Source: Acanthosoma haemorrhoidale (lineage: Eukaryota > Arthropoda > Insecta > Hemiptera > Acanthosomatidae). Taken from it: a stretch of DNA of 64,000 bases. Where the stretch lies: assembly GCA_930367205.1 (NCBI GenBank), contig OV884009.1, positions 119,177,454 through 119,241,453 of the forward strand, in the 5' to 3' direction. Below, in pieces: positions 13,061 through 26,239 of this stretch. Within the stretch, counting starts at the first letter, position 1; each line of letters opens with the position of its first letter. The translations under genes and the position numbers were made by a program. A model generated the notes under the pieces. The model had not been told where the DNA came from. It saw only the letters and a program-made list of their open reading frames with translations, and ran no database searches.

Positions 13061-16000
13061 GAAGAGGGGAACTTATAATTATTCATAATTAAGAGGTGGC
13101 CACAACACAAGCTTTGGAAAAATTATATTTCGTTCATCCGGACTTCAATCAATAAAGCTACCGTGTTGTTGGTTTGATCTCTAACTCCAAACTATATTTC
13201 TTAACCTACCAAATCCGACCTACCTAGGTAATATTGTTTGGAGTTGGTGACCAAGGTACCTACCTAGGTTTACTATGTTGTTCTTGAGATATTCTTCCGT
13301 TCTGATTCTTAGCCTTTCTTCCTTATTACGATGTTTTTTGGTATACCCCTTTTCATGCTAAAAAGGAGAAATTTAAACATCAATACGTGTTAAAGCCATT
13401 TTTAAATAATCCTAAGTCTGTGGGAGTAGAATAAGTGTCTCATGAGAAGAAGTGTCATTTCCATAACCGAAATTGTCATCACCATCACAAAATCAATTAA
13501 GGTAATGGTAACATTTTAGCTACAGAATTGACCTTTGTGGTTTAATGTTGAGGTAGTACTGTTAAAACCAGAGTTTCAGCAAATCAAAGGATCTTGTCTT
13601 AGAACCCTGAGACAAGGGTTTAAAGGAAATTTATTTCAAATTTTTAAATTCAGACACTCATCCAAAAATTAAGGTTATGGTAATGACAACGTGAAGTGTA
13701 CTAACCTTAAAGTCTACCTTCCTCCTCGGGGGATACAGCTAAACTGACTGGGATAGCACTGCATAACCTTCCTTCATGACCCATTCAAAGACAAAAACTC
13801 ATATGCACCACAAAATAGCACTTTATCTTAGAATCACCAATCCCCCTCTCTCTCCCTACTCTTTCTCTCTAATCTTTCTTCACTTGTAAATAAACGATGA
13901 CTAATGTCTAATCAAGAATAAAGGTTTACTACTTTTATAATATAATTGAATAATAAGCTGTAATATATATAATAAATTTTAATATATATAAATATAATTT
14001 TTTTTTAAGTTTAATAAATTTATTAATAAGTAAATTTAAAATTAAAGTAAACCAAAACTTAGACTAAGATGTTTTTATTATAACCAAATTAAATTTTGTG
14101 TTTATGACATATATGCATTAAAGGAGGTTGAACGTGAAGGACTAGTGAGGATCGGGGTGTGGGCGAGGCCCTGGCCTGAGTTTCTCGAACTCCTATTTGA
14201 AATATATGAAAGTCACATCAAATTCCATATTTTAAAACCAGAAAAGAAAGTAGTAGCTACAATATTTCTATAACTATTGAAATAGTTTTGACAATGGAAC
14301 TGTGCAAGGTCTATTAGATTTCAAGTTTTTATTGGTTGCAATATGTTTTTACCTCACCGAATTTAAGGTCAACCATAAATGCAAACATGAGGTGCATCCA
14401 AAACTTCTAATAAAATGTTCCATCCAATCCTAAGAACAGAACCTTGAAATCACCCCTATCCAATATTACATTTGCTCAACATCGCTAAAAAGCCATCATA
14501 ACTTATGAGAGTTCCGAAATGAGTAAGGTATCGCTTTGAAGCATCACTCATCTCTACCATACTGGCTGGGGCTTTAAGGAGAAGTGGCCACGGGAACTTT
14601 TGCAAATATCGATTCAATGAAAGTGCCAGAAGCACTGCTCACTTTTCTCCCCTCATCCTGTCTGCGGCTCTCTAAAGCTTATCTTCCCTTTTGTTTTATC
14701 TTCATCTACTAATTAATTAATTTGTTCTTTGATCTTGTATAGTTCATTTTAAATTGATGATAAACGTGTCTTTGGTTATTATTATATTATGGTTAATATA
14801 ATTAATTAATAAGTTATAATAAAATAAAACCCTATTTATGTTGAATGTACTTTCAGACATGTATAGAACTTTAATTATGGAACTTGTTGTAACCGATAGT
14901 AATATGCCTACGTTGGAGGGCTTACATCAATGTGGAAAATATTAAAAACAGTGTACTCCACAACACCACAGATTATGTTTTGTTTTTTCCCCAGTGCTTG
15001 GTGGATACAGGAGTAATTGTTTTTCTTAAATGACCTGAAATAAGGCGATATGATCAATTTGGAGGAAAACTTAGTACATTTTAATGATTCATTGATTGAT
15101 TTGTTAATTTGATGAATGGGGCAGTGTTAGCTTATTAATTATTTAAAATTTTGTATATCATAAAGGTTTTGAGTAGACGGTGGTATATAATATATGGCTA
15201 ATGATTAGCTATAAATTCATATTAAGTGGCTTTATTTGTTGGGATATCAATATAGGCTTAAATGAAATATGTTACCTTTTTGAAGTAATGAGCACGTCTG
15301 GTTGAGTTCCTTGTACAGGTGGTCTAAAGATGGCTGTACGTAGTAAACGTAGTTCACCAATTTTTGCTAAACCTTTCATTACTTACATGGACCTCATGAT
15401 TACTGATAGATTAATAAACTTGATGAGAATTTAAATAAAATGTGAGCTGTATTTTGCGTAGGTATATTGCTCATGAATTTGTAGATTTATAAATTGATTT
15501 TAGGTTGCAGGCAGGCGTTAATTAATAAGAGAGACAGTTTTTGAAGTAAAAGGTCAAATCAACAGATGGATTATTCCATGTTGATTGTGCAAAGATAACA
15601 TTTAATTTATTTAACACTTTATTATCATTGTTGGTGAGCCCGAAGGTAGAGGCTATACTTTCAAACAGATACTGACAGTCGTGTTTTCGTTTGTCCGTAT
15701 GGTCTAAGACATCAGTCGTGAAAATGATTCAATTGATCTGAAATTTTGAAATGTAATTTTCAAAAAATTTACAATTATTTGATTATGTTTTGGTTCTGAC
15801 AATGTAGCGAAACATGACTCTTGAGTCATCGGTCAGAAAAAAATTAAGATTTAAGACCACATTAAAGCATGTCACAAATATGTAAAAAAAATTAAAGTTT
15901 TAGAAGTCAAAATCATAATTCACACATTTAATGACGTTTCAGCCAACAGATTTTTGTTGTTCAAAATTTTAACTACTTATATTTGTTGGAAACGCAATTT

Positions 16001-17302
16001 TTAGTAGAAGCGATGCCAAATAATGCTAGATATTTTTTTCGTTATTATTCAATGAGTAATTAGGCATCACTCAATATTGTTTTCCAACCGTTTATTTCGT
16101 TTACATATATTTAAGAGTTTAAAAGCTTTGTCGGCAAAAATATAACGTTTTAAAAACTACAAGTCACATAGCAAAAGCTCTGTGAAGAATAAGAGCTCAT
16201 TCATGATTTCAACTTGAAAAAAAATCAAAAATGGTTAATCAACAAAGTTTTAGTGTTACCAATTTAAATTGTAATTTTCAGAATAAGAAACGTTTTTACC
16301 GGTGTGGTAAGGAATGAAGTATGGTCATCTGCACAAAACGTTTCATAAAATATAGATGCTTAAATGGTAAATAAACTACTAGTTGTTGGAAGTTATAGTA
16401 AACTATGAGGGTGTGGATGATGGGGAGTCGCTGTGGCTAGAAAGGGCTGTGGCCTTTGGGTAAGCCACCGACACCGGCCTAAGTGAAGTACACAAAGGAG
16501 TGAGTGAGAAGCAAACAAGATACAGAGCATCTATCCCTTTATCCGTTAAAGGTGGAAATAAAAGAGAAGGGCTGACAAGTGGATTACTGAAGGGATAAAT
16601 GTAGATCGGGATGTGTCCGTTGCCACAGTATTCCAGCACACAGCCAGTAAGGGCTGAGGGTATAATGGTGGTGGTTAATTTTCAAAGAGCATTCTACAGC
16701 GACTCCAAATATGACGCCTAGTTTATTGTTAATTATAATACGGGCAAGTATGCAAAATAATTATTCTTGAAAGGAGTAGGCCACGTGGAAGCTATTTAAG
16801 ATTCAATGTTGTGACATTTTCAAGATGAATTCCAAACGGCTGACAATAGGACTTAGTTAATTAAACAGTGAAATAACTGATTAGCATTGTTGTTTGGCTT
16901 AGCTTCCTGTGGCACAGCGTACTCATCATTTGAGCTCACATTAGCATTTTCTTTTTTCACCTCCTTCCCTACTTCTTCTTCCTTCCAAGGAGCTATAAAT
17001 ATTTCACTTTGATATGATCGATTCATTCATAATATTCAAGGAATTGAGATTTATGCCTGTTGAGGTAAAAATCTATTTTGGATTCATTAGCTAAATATGT
17101 GATTTTGAATAATGCCTTATGGGCGTAGGTAGCATCCGCAACTATTCAAAAATAAATAAAAAAATTACAAGTGTTCCAACATAAATTTCTTCGAACAGCA
17201 GACAACGCCCCGTGGCTTATCAGAAGTAAGCAGCTCCACCGTGTCCTACCAATGGAACCAATCGAAGATTTCATTAAAATAAAATATTCATAAAATCTTT
17301 AA
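13061..17302. other. AT-rich spacer, no gene recognised
   Basis: Long AT-rich stretch with only short chance frames. A GC-richer patch at 16390-16670 has a 78-codon minus-strand frame with no recognisable domain. A moderately GC-rich patch at 15640-15720 is also unassigned. Confidence 0.5.
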
Positions 17303-18055
17303 TGTGATAAAATTTCAATCTGTCTTATTGGGAATTAAGTAATTGTGTTCAATTTTCTTATTCATACCACATTCACAATTCTTCATTCACTTGGTCATTA
17401 ATACAGTATTCACAAACAGCCCAGAGACCTCCCGAATTCACACAATTGTCACCCCCCTCGCATGCGAAAGAGGCAGCGGAGTCTTGGGAAGTCTACCACG
17501 CTCCTCCATCATCCACGTCACCGGATACGAGCTAGTGGAGGCTGACCAAGAGCACGATACCCAAAGACATTCGGGACATTATTAGGGAGACAGGACACTG
17601 CCGCTTTAGTCTCCGGGAAGGATTATAGGGATATATGGCACAGTGTAATGGCTGTGTTAAGGGATTAAGGTGGATGGATAGGTTTCGAAGGAATTTCATG
17701 AACTTAAAGGGACGAGTCCAGGAATGTAGGGTATATTTAGATCGATATGAAGGGTTTTTTTGCCATCAGCAACAAGTCAAAGGGTCTTTGACTATTGTTC
17801 TCAGGACTTTTGATTGAAAGGATTGGATGCGCTTGATGTTCAACTTTTTTGCTGTACCCCAGGGTCTATCCAGATTGGCTTTAGTATAACTTTGGAAATT
17901 AGTAATTTGTTTTCTATTGACGGATAGGATGTCCTTTGAGGTAGTCTGTAAAGGCGTCCAACGTGTCTATTTAGTTCTTGTCTTTTTAGCCTTTTCAGTG
18001 GTATATAGGTTATAGAGGACGGGACCCAGGACACTGCCTTCAGGCTTATAACTCT
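17303..18055 (-). mobile_element. Jockey-clade (J1) copy, 5'-truncated and internally deleted
   Basis: Read on the minus strand, the copy begins near 18055 with a piece of reverse transcriptase (EGSVLGPVLYNLYT, from the usual PQGSVLGP motif). It then jumps directly into the C-terminal region (LKRQELNRH, ENKLLISKVILKPIW; 17990-17860). The FADD-containing palm between them is deleted. The C-terminal coding relic and 3' UTR follow to 17303, ending with the tip (cttattgggaattaagtaa on the plus strand) shared by the other J1 copies. Confidence 0.85.
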
Positions 18056-19700
18056 TTACATTTTTTTTGTTTATGGTTGAAATGATTATTTTTAGAGACC
18101 GAGATAGTTTCAGACGTTTTCCTGTAAATGTTTGAAAGTAGAGCCTCTTTGTTCTCGGCTGTTATTTTCGCCAGTTAACCTGTCAGATGTATACTGTAAC
18201 ATTCATGATATTTGAGAATAAAGACCAGGAACCCTCACATCTGGTAAGCATTTTCCCTTATGCTCCTAGGAGTGGGGATGAGATAAACCAGCAGTCTTAG
18301 CACAACCGTCGAGAACGGACTTAGCAAGCTCCCGAATTGGTGGTTACCATACAGGAAGAGAGGAGAAGAACCAACAGCAGAAAGTAACGTTGATTGAATT
18401 ACAGGAAGATCATCGATTGGGTGATATTAATATTGTTTTTATTATGGATCCATTAAAAGAAATTGAGCTCAAATTCATGTTTGTAATTAGTAGTAATTAT
18501 CCTAATTTAAAAGGAATTGAATATTTTTTTATACTTTTGTCAATAATCTATGTTAATTATAATTATTTGTTATAACCATTTTATTTGAATATATTTCACA
18601 ATTCCTAGTTTCTCAATTTATTAATAACTACAACATTAGCCTTGAGATCGGGCAATTCAATCGGGATAAATTCCTATGTCAAAGACATAAAACAATTTGA
18701 ATTAAAGATCTCATGACGGACCTGCCAAATTAGTTAAGGTAAATTGATCAAATAAAGTAGAAAGGGAAATGGTGAGAAATGAGGTAGGTTCCAATATATC
18801 GCAGGTATATAGTCAATTGCTCAAATGCCTAGTCATTTATTGAAATTTCCAATGATCAAGTATAACTAGACACTTTATTAAGTGCCTAGAAATTTCATCA
18901 AGAGGCATTAGACACTTAATAATAAAATATAATGAAAAAATACATGATTATTTATTTGATAAAAATAAGTAAGTGGCGGTAAGTCCATCGTGGCATTTCT
19001 AAGAACATTTAATTTTTTTCTTATAACATAAGCAGCAGTTATGTATTAATTTTTTATATACTTTCAATAGCATTTAGCCCTGGCCGTCTGAGGAAAAAAG
19101 GAAAGAAGCGGCTTCCGTCCCTGAAATAACTTTTTCCATTGACACCTCAATAGCCTCTTTTGCCGAATTCACCTTTACTTATTGATCTCGGTAACACCAA
19201 TTTTTTTTTCAATTGGTTTCAGTCCAAAGTTATAGCAGTCGTACCCGGCATTTTAATTTGACGCTGGCCTTGGTATAGTGCAGGTCTTGAATTTCGCTAT
19301 TTATAATAGCCACTGCCTATGGTTTTTTCGAGTGTTTTTCAGAACAATAAGTATCAAACAAAGATAAAAACAAATTAACAGTAATCAGCCAAAAGTGTTT
19401 TTGTCATGTTTGACTAACTGACTAAACGGTGGCCGAAGTTTAATCAAACAACAAAGCGTTTGATTAACCGCTTAGGCATTTGAGCAAACGTCTAGTCATA
19501 TAGCGAATTCATTGGATTTTTCCCATCTGCCTATTTGATGGATTTGAATATCTTCCTGCGACATATATACATAGTACTACCTAATGAAATTTGTTACTTG
19601 ATCCTGCTTCAGATGTCTTATTTGTCGATAATGATTGTTAATGAATGCATTGGGCACATTTCCTATTCTGTTTGCTGCTGACTAGTTTAAAGGGACTAAA
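18056..19700. other. AT-rich spacer with an unclassified block
   Basis: No gene recognised. At 18180-18400 a GC-richer segment carries an aataaagaccag polyadenylation-like signal and could be an old LTR, but no second copy is in the window. The rest is AT-rich. Confidence 0.45.
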
Positions 19701-19861
19701 CCAACATGGCCAACAAGGCCAACGTGGCCAACAAGGCCAACGTGGCCAACAAGGCCAACGTGGCCAACAAGGCCAACGTGGCCAACAAGGCCAACGTGGC
19801 CAACAAGGCCAACGTGGCCAACAAGGCCAACGTGGCCAACAAGGCCAACGTGGCCAACAAG
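19701..19861. repeat. 18-base minisatellite, about nine perfect copies
   Basis: The unit gtggccaacaaggccaac repeats about nine times with almost no variation; only the first unit differs (catggcc). Because 18 is a multiple of 3 and the unit has no stop, several frames stay open. In the frame of 19645-19899 it encodes (GQQGQR)n, a Gly-X-Y collagen-like pattern. That frame is preceded by [17 protein letters not shown], which resembles a signal peptide. The near identity of units points to recent expansion. I do not call a gene because there is no other support. Confidence 0.95.
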
Positions 19862-22800
19862 GGTCACAGGTATGGTCGTGGGGTCTCCGATATCAATGAA
19901 CCTTTTTTTTTCTTTTTGCTAGGTAGAATAATATATATTACAAGTCCAAGCGTTCTAGTCAATCCCACCCTTAGATCAGAGGAAAAACTATTTTAAGTTT
20001 AAAAACTCTAGTTTTTTTATAGTCACATCAATCGTTGTTCTGCACATTTTTTTTTTTGGGGGGGGTGAATTATTATGCGTTCCTACTGTGTAGCAAGTAG
20101 GCAGCGGTTTCTTTCCGTTCTGGAATAAGAATATTACGCAGTCAATCATTCGGTATTTACTACCCCTATCACGTTATCTATCACGTTTCTTGTTGCAAGC
20201 TGATTTGGCCAGTTGAAAAGCTCTCTTGGAGTTGATGCGGTGTACAGATGTAGTCAGGGAATGTAGCAACTGTAGTGATCTTGCACCGAACAATTTCAGA
20301 CGTGAATATATTGAGTACTCATCTTTTAGATCAGAGGTGAGGATAGCTTCTCCTATATTTGCCATCGTGAAATTAGAATGTTGAGGCCTGCAATACATGG
20401 CACATACATAGTCTAATACATAGTCTCATTTCATGATGACGCCTATAGTGTTGGCAGTGGTGATGTTACCTCGCTGCAACACTGAACATTCGCGACAACT
20501 ATCATAATATAGTCTCTTAAAATCTTCTAACCTATCAGGCTAATTGTTTTTTAGATTAAAACTCTTGTCAAAGATTATAAAAATAATCATGATAATATGC
20601 AATGCATCTAGTCTATAAAAAAAAAACTAACATTATCGCTCTTGGCCATAAATAATGTCTTCATTGAAGGACAGATCAGTTTTATTTTAGTAACAATCTA
20701 AATGAAAAACTTAATAAGAGAAAAAAAAAAAAATAGATGGAAATAGAAAATCATATATTATAATATATTATGTCCTGAGCCCTTATGTTTCGGTAATTTA
20801 TCTATGTTATCAACAATATCAAGTAATATATTCTCACATGCATTTATCTATAAATTTTGTGCTTAATGGGTTTAAAATATCTAGATTATAATTTGCATTG
20901 GATTCTTTGTGCAATTTAACTATTCTAGTGTACCTTGGTTTGTCAAATATTATTCTTAGAAACGTATTTTAGAATATTTGACCTTTTCTGATATTGGCAT
21001 GTCTCTCAAGTAGTTGATGTGTAAGTTTGTGTGCGCTTTACTCACGAATTTTGAATCAGTCATTAGTCTGGGAACAAAGCTTACAATTTCTATTGATAAA
21101 AGGGAAAACAATAGCTGATTTTCCGGTCGTGTATATATACTTTATGAGTGATGTATAAGTGAATCCGTGGTAAAGATAAACCCAAAACTACTTAACTATA
21201 GCCTGTCATTCTAATTCATTACTTCTAAATACTATTTTATTTTTCATTTTAGGTCCTCTTTTGGCTAGTAATATAGCTTCGGTTTGGCGACATTGATTTT
21301 TAATTTCCACTTAAAGAAAGGGCTATCTAGCATATATAAAGAACCCTGTAACTTATTTACAATTTTGTTACACCTTCAGCTGTTGATACATGTTGGTATG
21401 TATAGGAAAATGCCCGCTTCCATCACTGAGTGACGTGAATCAGCCGATCAAAACCTACCTCAACTAGAGAGCCAATCTTAGGGCAAGATGGGACACAAGA
21501 GATGAAAAAGGTGAGTGCCCGGAGACAGAGGCCTTTGGATTGGACTCTCGAAAAAAGGGTTCCAAAAGGGAACTGGATCGATGTGTGGCTGCGGACTTCG
21601 GGCCAACATCCAGCCCCTATTGCCCACCCTCGGACTACATTTACCACCCCTGTTTAGGTCAGTTTGTTGTTTAATTTAAAACTACACTGTTTACATCCGT
21701 TATGAACTAACAACTATCTAATATTAGGGAGGATGCAAAGTTGAATATGATTAATAATGTCCATAATGTCATTAAAATTTTATTTATTAATCTTTTGTTT
21801 GAATGTTTCAGACAATATATTAACATCAAATTTAATTTCACCAAAATAAAATTGTTTACAATATTTGACTCAATGTAAAACAGAGATGTAACACTCCCAC
21901 CATCCATAAAAAGCTAAATTAACTATTAACTAGTGTACTATATCCACAGAGTTGATAGTGCAGCCCTATATATACCCTTGACTCCTGTTTCAAAATTCGC
22001 CGTACTTTGTATGTTTCTGCTTATAGTCCATTCTAATAATTTCCTGGATCTGTTATTGTCCTCTGTACCTATTATTTGTAGTGGTTCAAAATACAACGTA
22101 TGTTGTTTAGTAATGTTATTATTTACATTTACATTATGTACATTGGAAGTGCATGAACAATATACAAAAAGTCTCTACCATTAAGGGGTGAGCGGGGAGT
22201 GGAGGGAGCAGTTTTAAGGTACCTTGTTTCGGGTTTTCTCAAATACCTCCGGAGATATCAACTTTAGCAAAAAGTATTTTATATACAAAATTAAAGAACA
22301 TAAAATTTACTATAACAAAAATTATATATTTTTTTTTCATAGAGATATAGGGAGGATTGCAAGTTGAATTGGCCAAGGTGAGCGTGTTTCTCCTGTGAAA
22401 CTTCAGATTTATTATATTTTGAATTTTGTACTATGCTTCATCCAACTGTTTTCTCCATTAAGTATATGAGTGACACAAAAGTATTTCTTACCGGCGACTC
22501 CGTAGACCAGGTGCATCACATCATATTTGAGCGTGTGTCCAAGTTGTAGAAATTAAATGAGACTCTTCCAAGGTTGAAAGGTGCGAATATAGGGATTTTT
22601 ATTAGAAAATGTTCATTGTGGATGTGGTTTCATTCGATTTTGACAACCAAAAAGTAAGAAGAACTTGCCTAAAATCTTTTTGAGGTTTTGAAAGTGAGCT
22701 GCATAAATGTTACTATAAAAATGAGCTATTTCATATTGTTTAAGTTCAACATTTTAAGAAATAACTAGGGATGAGAATAATAAATATCATAATTTTCTTA

Positions 22801-22895
22801 GAAAAACTCGATTAAAAAATAATGATAAAAAATTTATTACAATAGTAAAATATAAATTAAAAAAAAAGTAATATGAAACTGATATGAGACATGCA
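19862..22895. other. AT-rich spacer, no gene recognised
   Basis: Short open frames at 20174-20398, 21423-21647 and 21933-22184 have no family signature. The 21400-21650 segment is GC-richer and may be a decayed repeat. No RNA gene was seen. Confidence 0.5.
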
Positions 22896-23260
22896 TCAGG
22901 GCCAGATATGCAAGTGGGTCGATGGAAAAATGTGGTTGTTAGAAGCCGAATTTCTCAGCCACTTCCTTCTCCTCTTCGACGGAGACTTCTTGAATGGGTG
23001 TGCCGTTAGTGCAGATCCCACGGCACTTAGTACAAACTGCTGACCATAGCATCCTAGTTTTCCGCAATTGCAGTAATTATAGCATGGGCAATATACACTA
23101 GTTTTCTTTTCACTTTGTTCTGTTTCCATCTTTTTGCAGAAACTAATGAATCCAAGAACTCTGTGAGGATTTCTGGAACAAAACCATCAACTTGGTCTAG
23201 AAAATGGTCAGTTCGTGAGTACATGTTTGTGCCTCTACATAGCAACAGCAGTTTGTACAA
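22896..23260 (-). pseudogene. unassigned coding relic, probably transposon-derived
   Basis: Two overlapping minus-strand frames (23260-23054 and 23129-22896) cover a GC-richer block. The first carries FVPEILTEFLDS, KRWKQNKVKRK and YIAHAIITAI. That basic-then-hydrophobic pattern resembles N-terminal parts of uncharacterised multi-copy invertebrate proteins I associate with mobile elements. I cannot name the family. The second frame has CPCYNYCNCGKLGC and a basic patch (KKSPSKRRRKW), possibly after a frameshift. No termini or target duplication were identified. Confidence 0.3.
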
Positions 23261-23849
23261 TTCTCAGGCGCTCTCCTCTTTCATTCTCACTTCTTGGTGA
23301 GTACCAAACCTCGTTCAAGATTTTGTGACCAACATCCCAAAAGTGGACAACAGTACTGCATATTACGTGCTTCACATATTTCTAGGTCAACGTCGCTCTA
23401 ATGGTAGCCACCGTTGGCTTTTCGTCCGCGGAAATTTACTACACCAGTTCATCCATAGAAAACTTGCAGTCACCGTGTTCATCCAAATACAAATATTACT
23501 ACTCAACTTCTTTAGTGTGCTAAAATTACAATCTGCCTTATTAGGCAATAAGTAATTAAGATAAATGCTCTCATTAGTACCTTATTTACAATTCATCATT
23601 CACTCGCTCATTCATACAATATTTACAGACAACCCAGAGGCATCCCAAATCCACATGTTTGTCACCTCCCTTGCATACGGAGGGAAGAGAAAGCGGAGTC
23701 TTGGGAAGCTCCTCCGTCAGCCCCGTCACCGGATACGAGACAGTGGAGGCTGCGAAGAGCGCGAGACCCACAGACGCTCAGGACATGATTGGGGAAACTG
23801 GCCATTGCCAGGTTTATAGGGATCAGTGGTGCAGTGCAATGACCGTGCT

Positions 23850-24240
23850 ACGGGATTAGGGTGGTTTGAAAGACTACTATGGAATTTCATAAACTTGGAA
23901 GGGATGAGTTCAAGATTGTAGGGTATATTAAGATCGTTATGAAGGGTTTTGTTGCTGACGTAATAAGGGGATTTATAGCAGGACTTTTCTCAGGTGAAGG
24001 TAATGTGGGAACAGGACTTTTTATTGAAAGAATCGGATACGCTTGATGTTTAAATTTTTTGCTGTCCCACATAGTTCTATTCCGCATGTCCAGATTGGCT
24101 TAAGTATAACTTTGTAGATTAGTAATTTATTTTCTTTTGAGAGATGGGATGTCCTTTGAAGTAGTCTGTACAGTTGTCCAAAGCGTCTGTTTAGTTCTTG
24201 TCTTTTTAGCCTCGTGTGTGGGTTCAAGGTCAGTTGTTTG
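23850..24240 (-). pseudogene. J1 reverse transcriptase C-terminal relic
   Basis: Two overlapping frames (24227-24021 and 24087-23887) carry RLKRQELNRRFGQLYRLL, ENKLLIYKVILKPIWTCGI and LCGTAKNLNIKRIRFFQ, then LNHPNPVARSLH-type sequence. This is the Jockey-clade thumb/C-terminal segment: an LNRR..QLYWLL block, a KAILKPIWTYGI block and the SNHPNP end. At least one frameshift separates the two parts. The 3' UTR begins near 23840. Confidence 0.88.
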
Positions 24241-24289
24241 TCAAGATGGAAGCCTAAGTACCGTACTGTCTCGGATACAGGGAGAGGAA

Positions 24290-24584
24290 TAGAATTAAAA
24301 TAAACTAGTGGACAAGACTTGCGACATAGGGTGAAGGTAATGTGGGAAAATTTTGCTTGATTAACTTTGATCCACCATTGGTTGCACCAATACTCTATCT
24401 TATAAAGGTCAAAGGTCTTTTTGAAGGTTACGGGATGCTATATTGGGGTCTGGCTGGGATGACAAGGCTGCAGTGCCATTTGCAAATGTGGCCAAGAAGG
24501 TATTGGTGGTGGAGGGGACCACAGCAGTGTATAGATTATAGAAGACGGGACCCAGGACACTGCCCTGTGGAACTCCTGCTTTGA
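24290..24584 (-). pseudogene. J1 reverse transcriptase palm with destroyed active site
   Basis: Minus-strand frame reads AGVPQGSVLGPVFYNLYTA followed by ATFANGTAALSSQPDPN. The position of the catalytic pair, normally FADDTAI in this clade, reads FANGTAA, so both aspartates are lost. A stop and a frameshift follow in the region that normally reads as the water-tight helix after the palm. The segment can be recognised only by homology and cannot be active. Confidence 0.85.
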
Positions 24585-24605
24585 TGGGATAGTATTTAGA
24601 ATATT

Positions 24606-24851
24606 CTAATTATATATGTAGGTTAGGAAGATTATGACTTTAAGAGGAAGTTGTTTGATAATTTTAGGAGTAAGGAGATCATATCCAGGGGATTTTCGGT
24701 AAGCTAATTTATTTGACCTCAGAGGGGTTAACAGCTTTTGGTGGAAGAGAGAGGGGAATAGGTGAAGTGAGGAAATATTCAACAGTTGTGCTGTGAGTAT
24801 GGTTTTGATAAGAAAGGTGAGGTGTGAAAGTATGGGAAAGATGCTGAGCAA
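24606..24851 (-). pseudogene. J1 reverse transcriptase, N-terminal fragment
   Basis: Contains KSPGYDLLTPKIIKQLP, the conserved start of the non-LTR RT domain (usual form K.PG.D.I....LK.LP), and the FLTYIYN segment after it. The sequence then stops. The next RT segment downstream is already the PQGSVLGP region, so roughly the middle of the fingers and palm (motifs 1-4, including the first catalytic Asp) is deleted near 24600. Confidence 0.85.
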
Positions 24852-24952
24852 ATTCCTCCGACCGCATCCTCATATCCCCCAGCAAATATCCCCATCCGAA
24901 GCCGTCCAGGACCCGTCATCACGACGGAGCGGATGTGAAACAGGATGATACT

Positions 24953-25255
24953 TTAGGATTTTTTGGTTACATTCCACAAGGAGTTATCTCTGGTAGACAG
25001 AGAGGAGAGGTAGGAATTGAAAGAATCGGAACGGAACGATGCCAATAGCCGCTTTACCAATCGGCCGTACTGATTGTACGAGCGGCGATTAGCAGGATGC
25101 CAGGATCTTTGCCACACTGTTCTTGAACAGCGTTTGGATTGGATTAGATCTTTGAGATGCTGAGGTAAACGATTATGATTGTGAATTAGTGGGTGACGAT
25201 GGGACAACGATGCCTCCCAAGCCGACCTCTCGGCCAGAGTAGAGAGAGAATTCAC
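24953..25255 (-). pseudogene. J1 ORF2 linker between endonuclease and reverse transcriptase
   Basis: A 100-codon open segment has the basic, Trp/Leu-rich pattern typical of the Jockey-clade linker: LPQHLKDLIQSKR, VWQRSWHPANRR, YLSSLSTRDNSLW.VTKK. Position and content match the region just upstream of the RT domain. It directly precedes the RT N-terminal piece on the minus strand. Confidence 0.8.
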
Positions 25256-25281
25256 TGCATCTTCTAGGTCTTGGAATGTTT

Positions 25282-25975
25282 TCAGGGATCTGTAAGAGGC
25301 TGGCGGAAGTGGTCCCAGTCAACTGGGGCCCTAATAAATGGAGGAGGAGGCAGTTCGTAAATTGGTCTTAGGGAAATGGTTAATAATAAAGGACTATGAT
25401 CGGAGAGGTCATCGAGGAGCGTGAGTGAATAGTTTAGTGTTCCTAAACTATTGTTGAAAAAGAAGTCAAGAAGATCAGGATTTCGGTTGGGAACTGATGG
25501 CCAATAGGTGGCTGTGTCAGGAGAGATAGTGGAGCAATGTTTTCGTGTAAGTGCAGACAGCAATGCACGTCCTCGTGTGTTCGTGGATTTTGACCCCAAA
25601 TGTTAGTGCTGGATTTACTGGGAGGGCAGTATACAGATGCTAGAGGGAGGGGGATAGTGAAGGTGCTGATTGACACTGCAGTGGACTGAAGGAAATCATG
25701 TGCTACCAAAGGAACTATGTGGTGGGATATGGAGTTATGGACAATAACAGCGGTACCTCCGTGAGCTGTTCCATCTGGGTGATCAGTTATGGTAACAAGT
25801 CCGGTACTGTCGAACGGTAAATGGTCGTTTACTCGTAAGTCTTGTTTCAGTAATAAGAGCTACGTCGGTGTTCTTATCGTGGAGTACTTCTGTCAGTTCG
25901 TCAGTGTGGGTGCGAACACCATTCGCATTCCAAAGGAAAATGGATAAGGAGTCAGAAGGATCTACTTATGGATTT
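25282..25975 (-). pseudogene. J1 ORF2 endonuclease domain, frameshifted
   Basis: Minus-strand reading starts with LWNANGVRTHTDEL, then TDVALITETRL, the N-terminal signature of APE-type endonucleases in non-LTR elements. GTAHGGTAVIVHNS and ASVYCPP follow in a second frame (25709-25443). NTRGRALL, DLLDFF and DLSDHSPLLLTI follow in a third (25599-25282). The SDH.P motif carries a catalytic His. The domain is nearly full length but broken by at least two frameshifts. It would nick the target DNA for target-primed reverse transcription. Confidence 0.88.
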
Positions 25976-26239
25976 GTTTTAACGGGATAAGGTAGGAGAC
26001 AAGATTTGTAAGAAGGGAAATGAGAGGGGTAATTAGGGTTCTGAACTTTGTAAGGAATGATCTTAATAGGCTAGTGAGATTTGAAGAGCTTGAAGGTAGA
26101 GGAATATGCGAGATGTGTGGTTGAGGATAGGATTGGGTTTGCTGGTTGACGGGATGAATGGAATGCTGGGGTATAGGAACTTGCGGACGAGTTGTGGGGA
26201 GTGCCTGTGACTGCTCTCTGTTCCGAACGGCATCAGCAA

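Noticed and set aside
19682..19996. Other open frames through the minisatellite (NKANVA repeats, and GHVGLV on the minus strand)
   Set aside because: They are open only because the 18-base unit has no stops; no start context or leader comparable to the GQQGQR frame.
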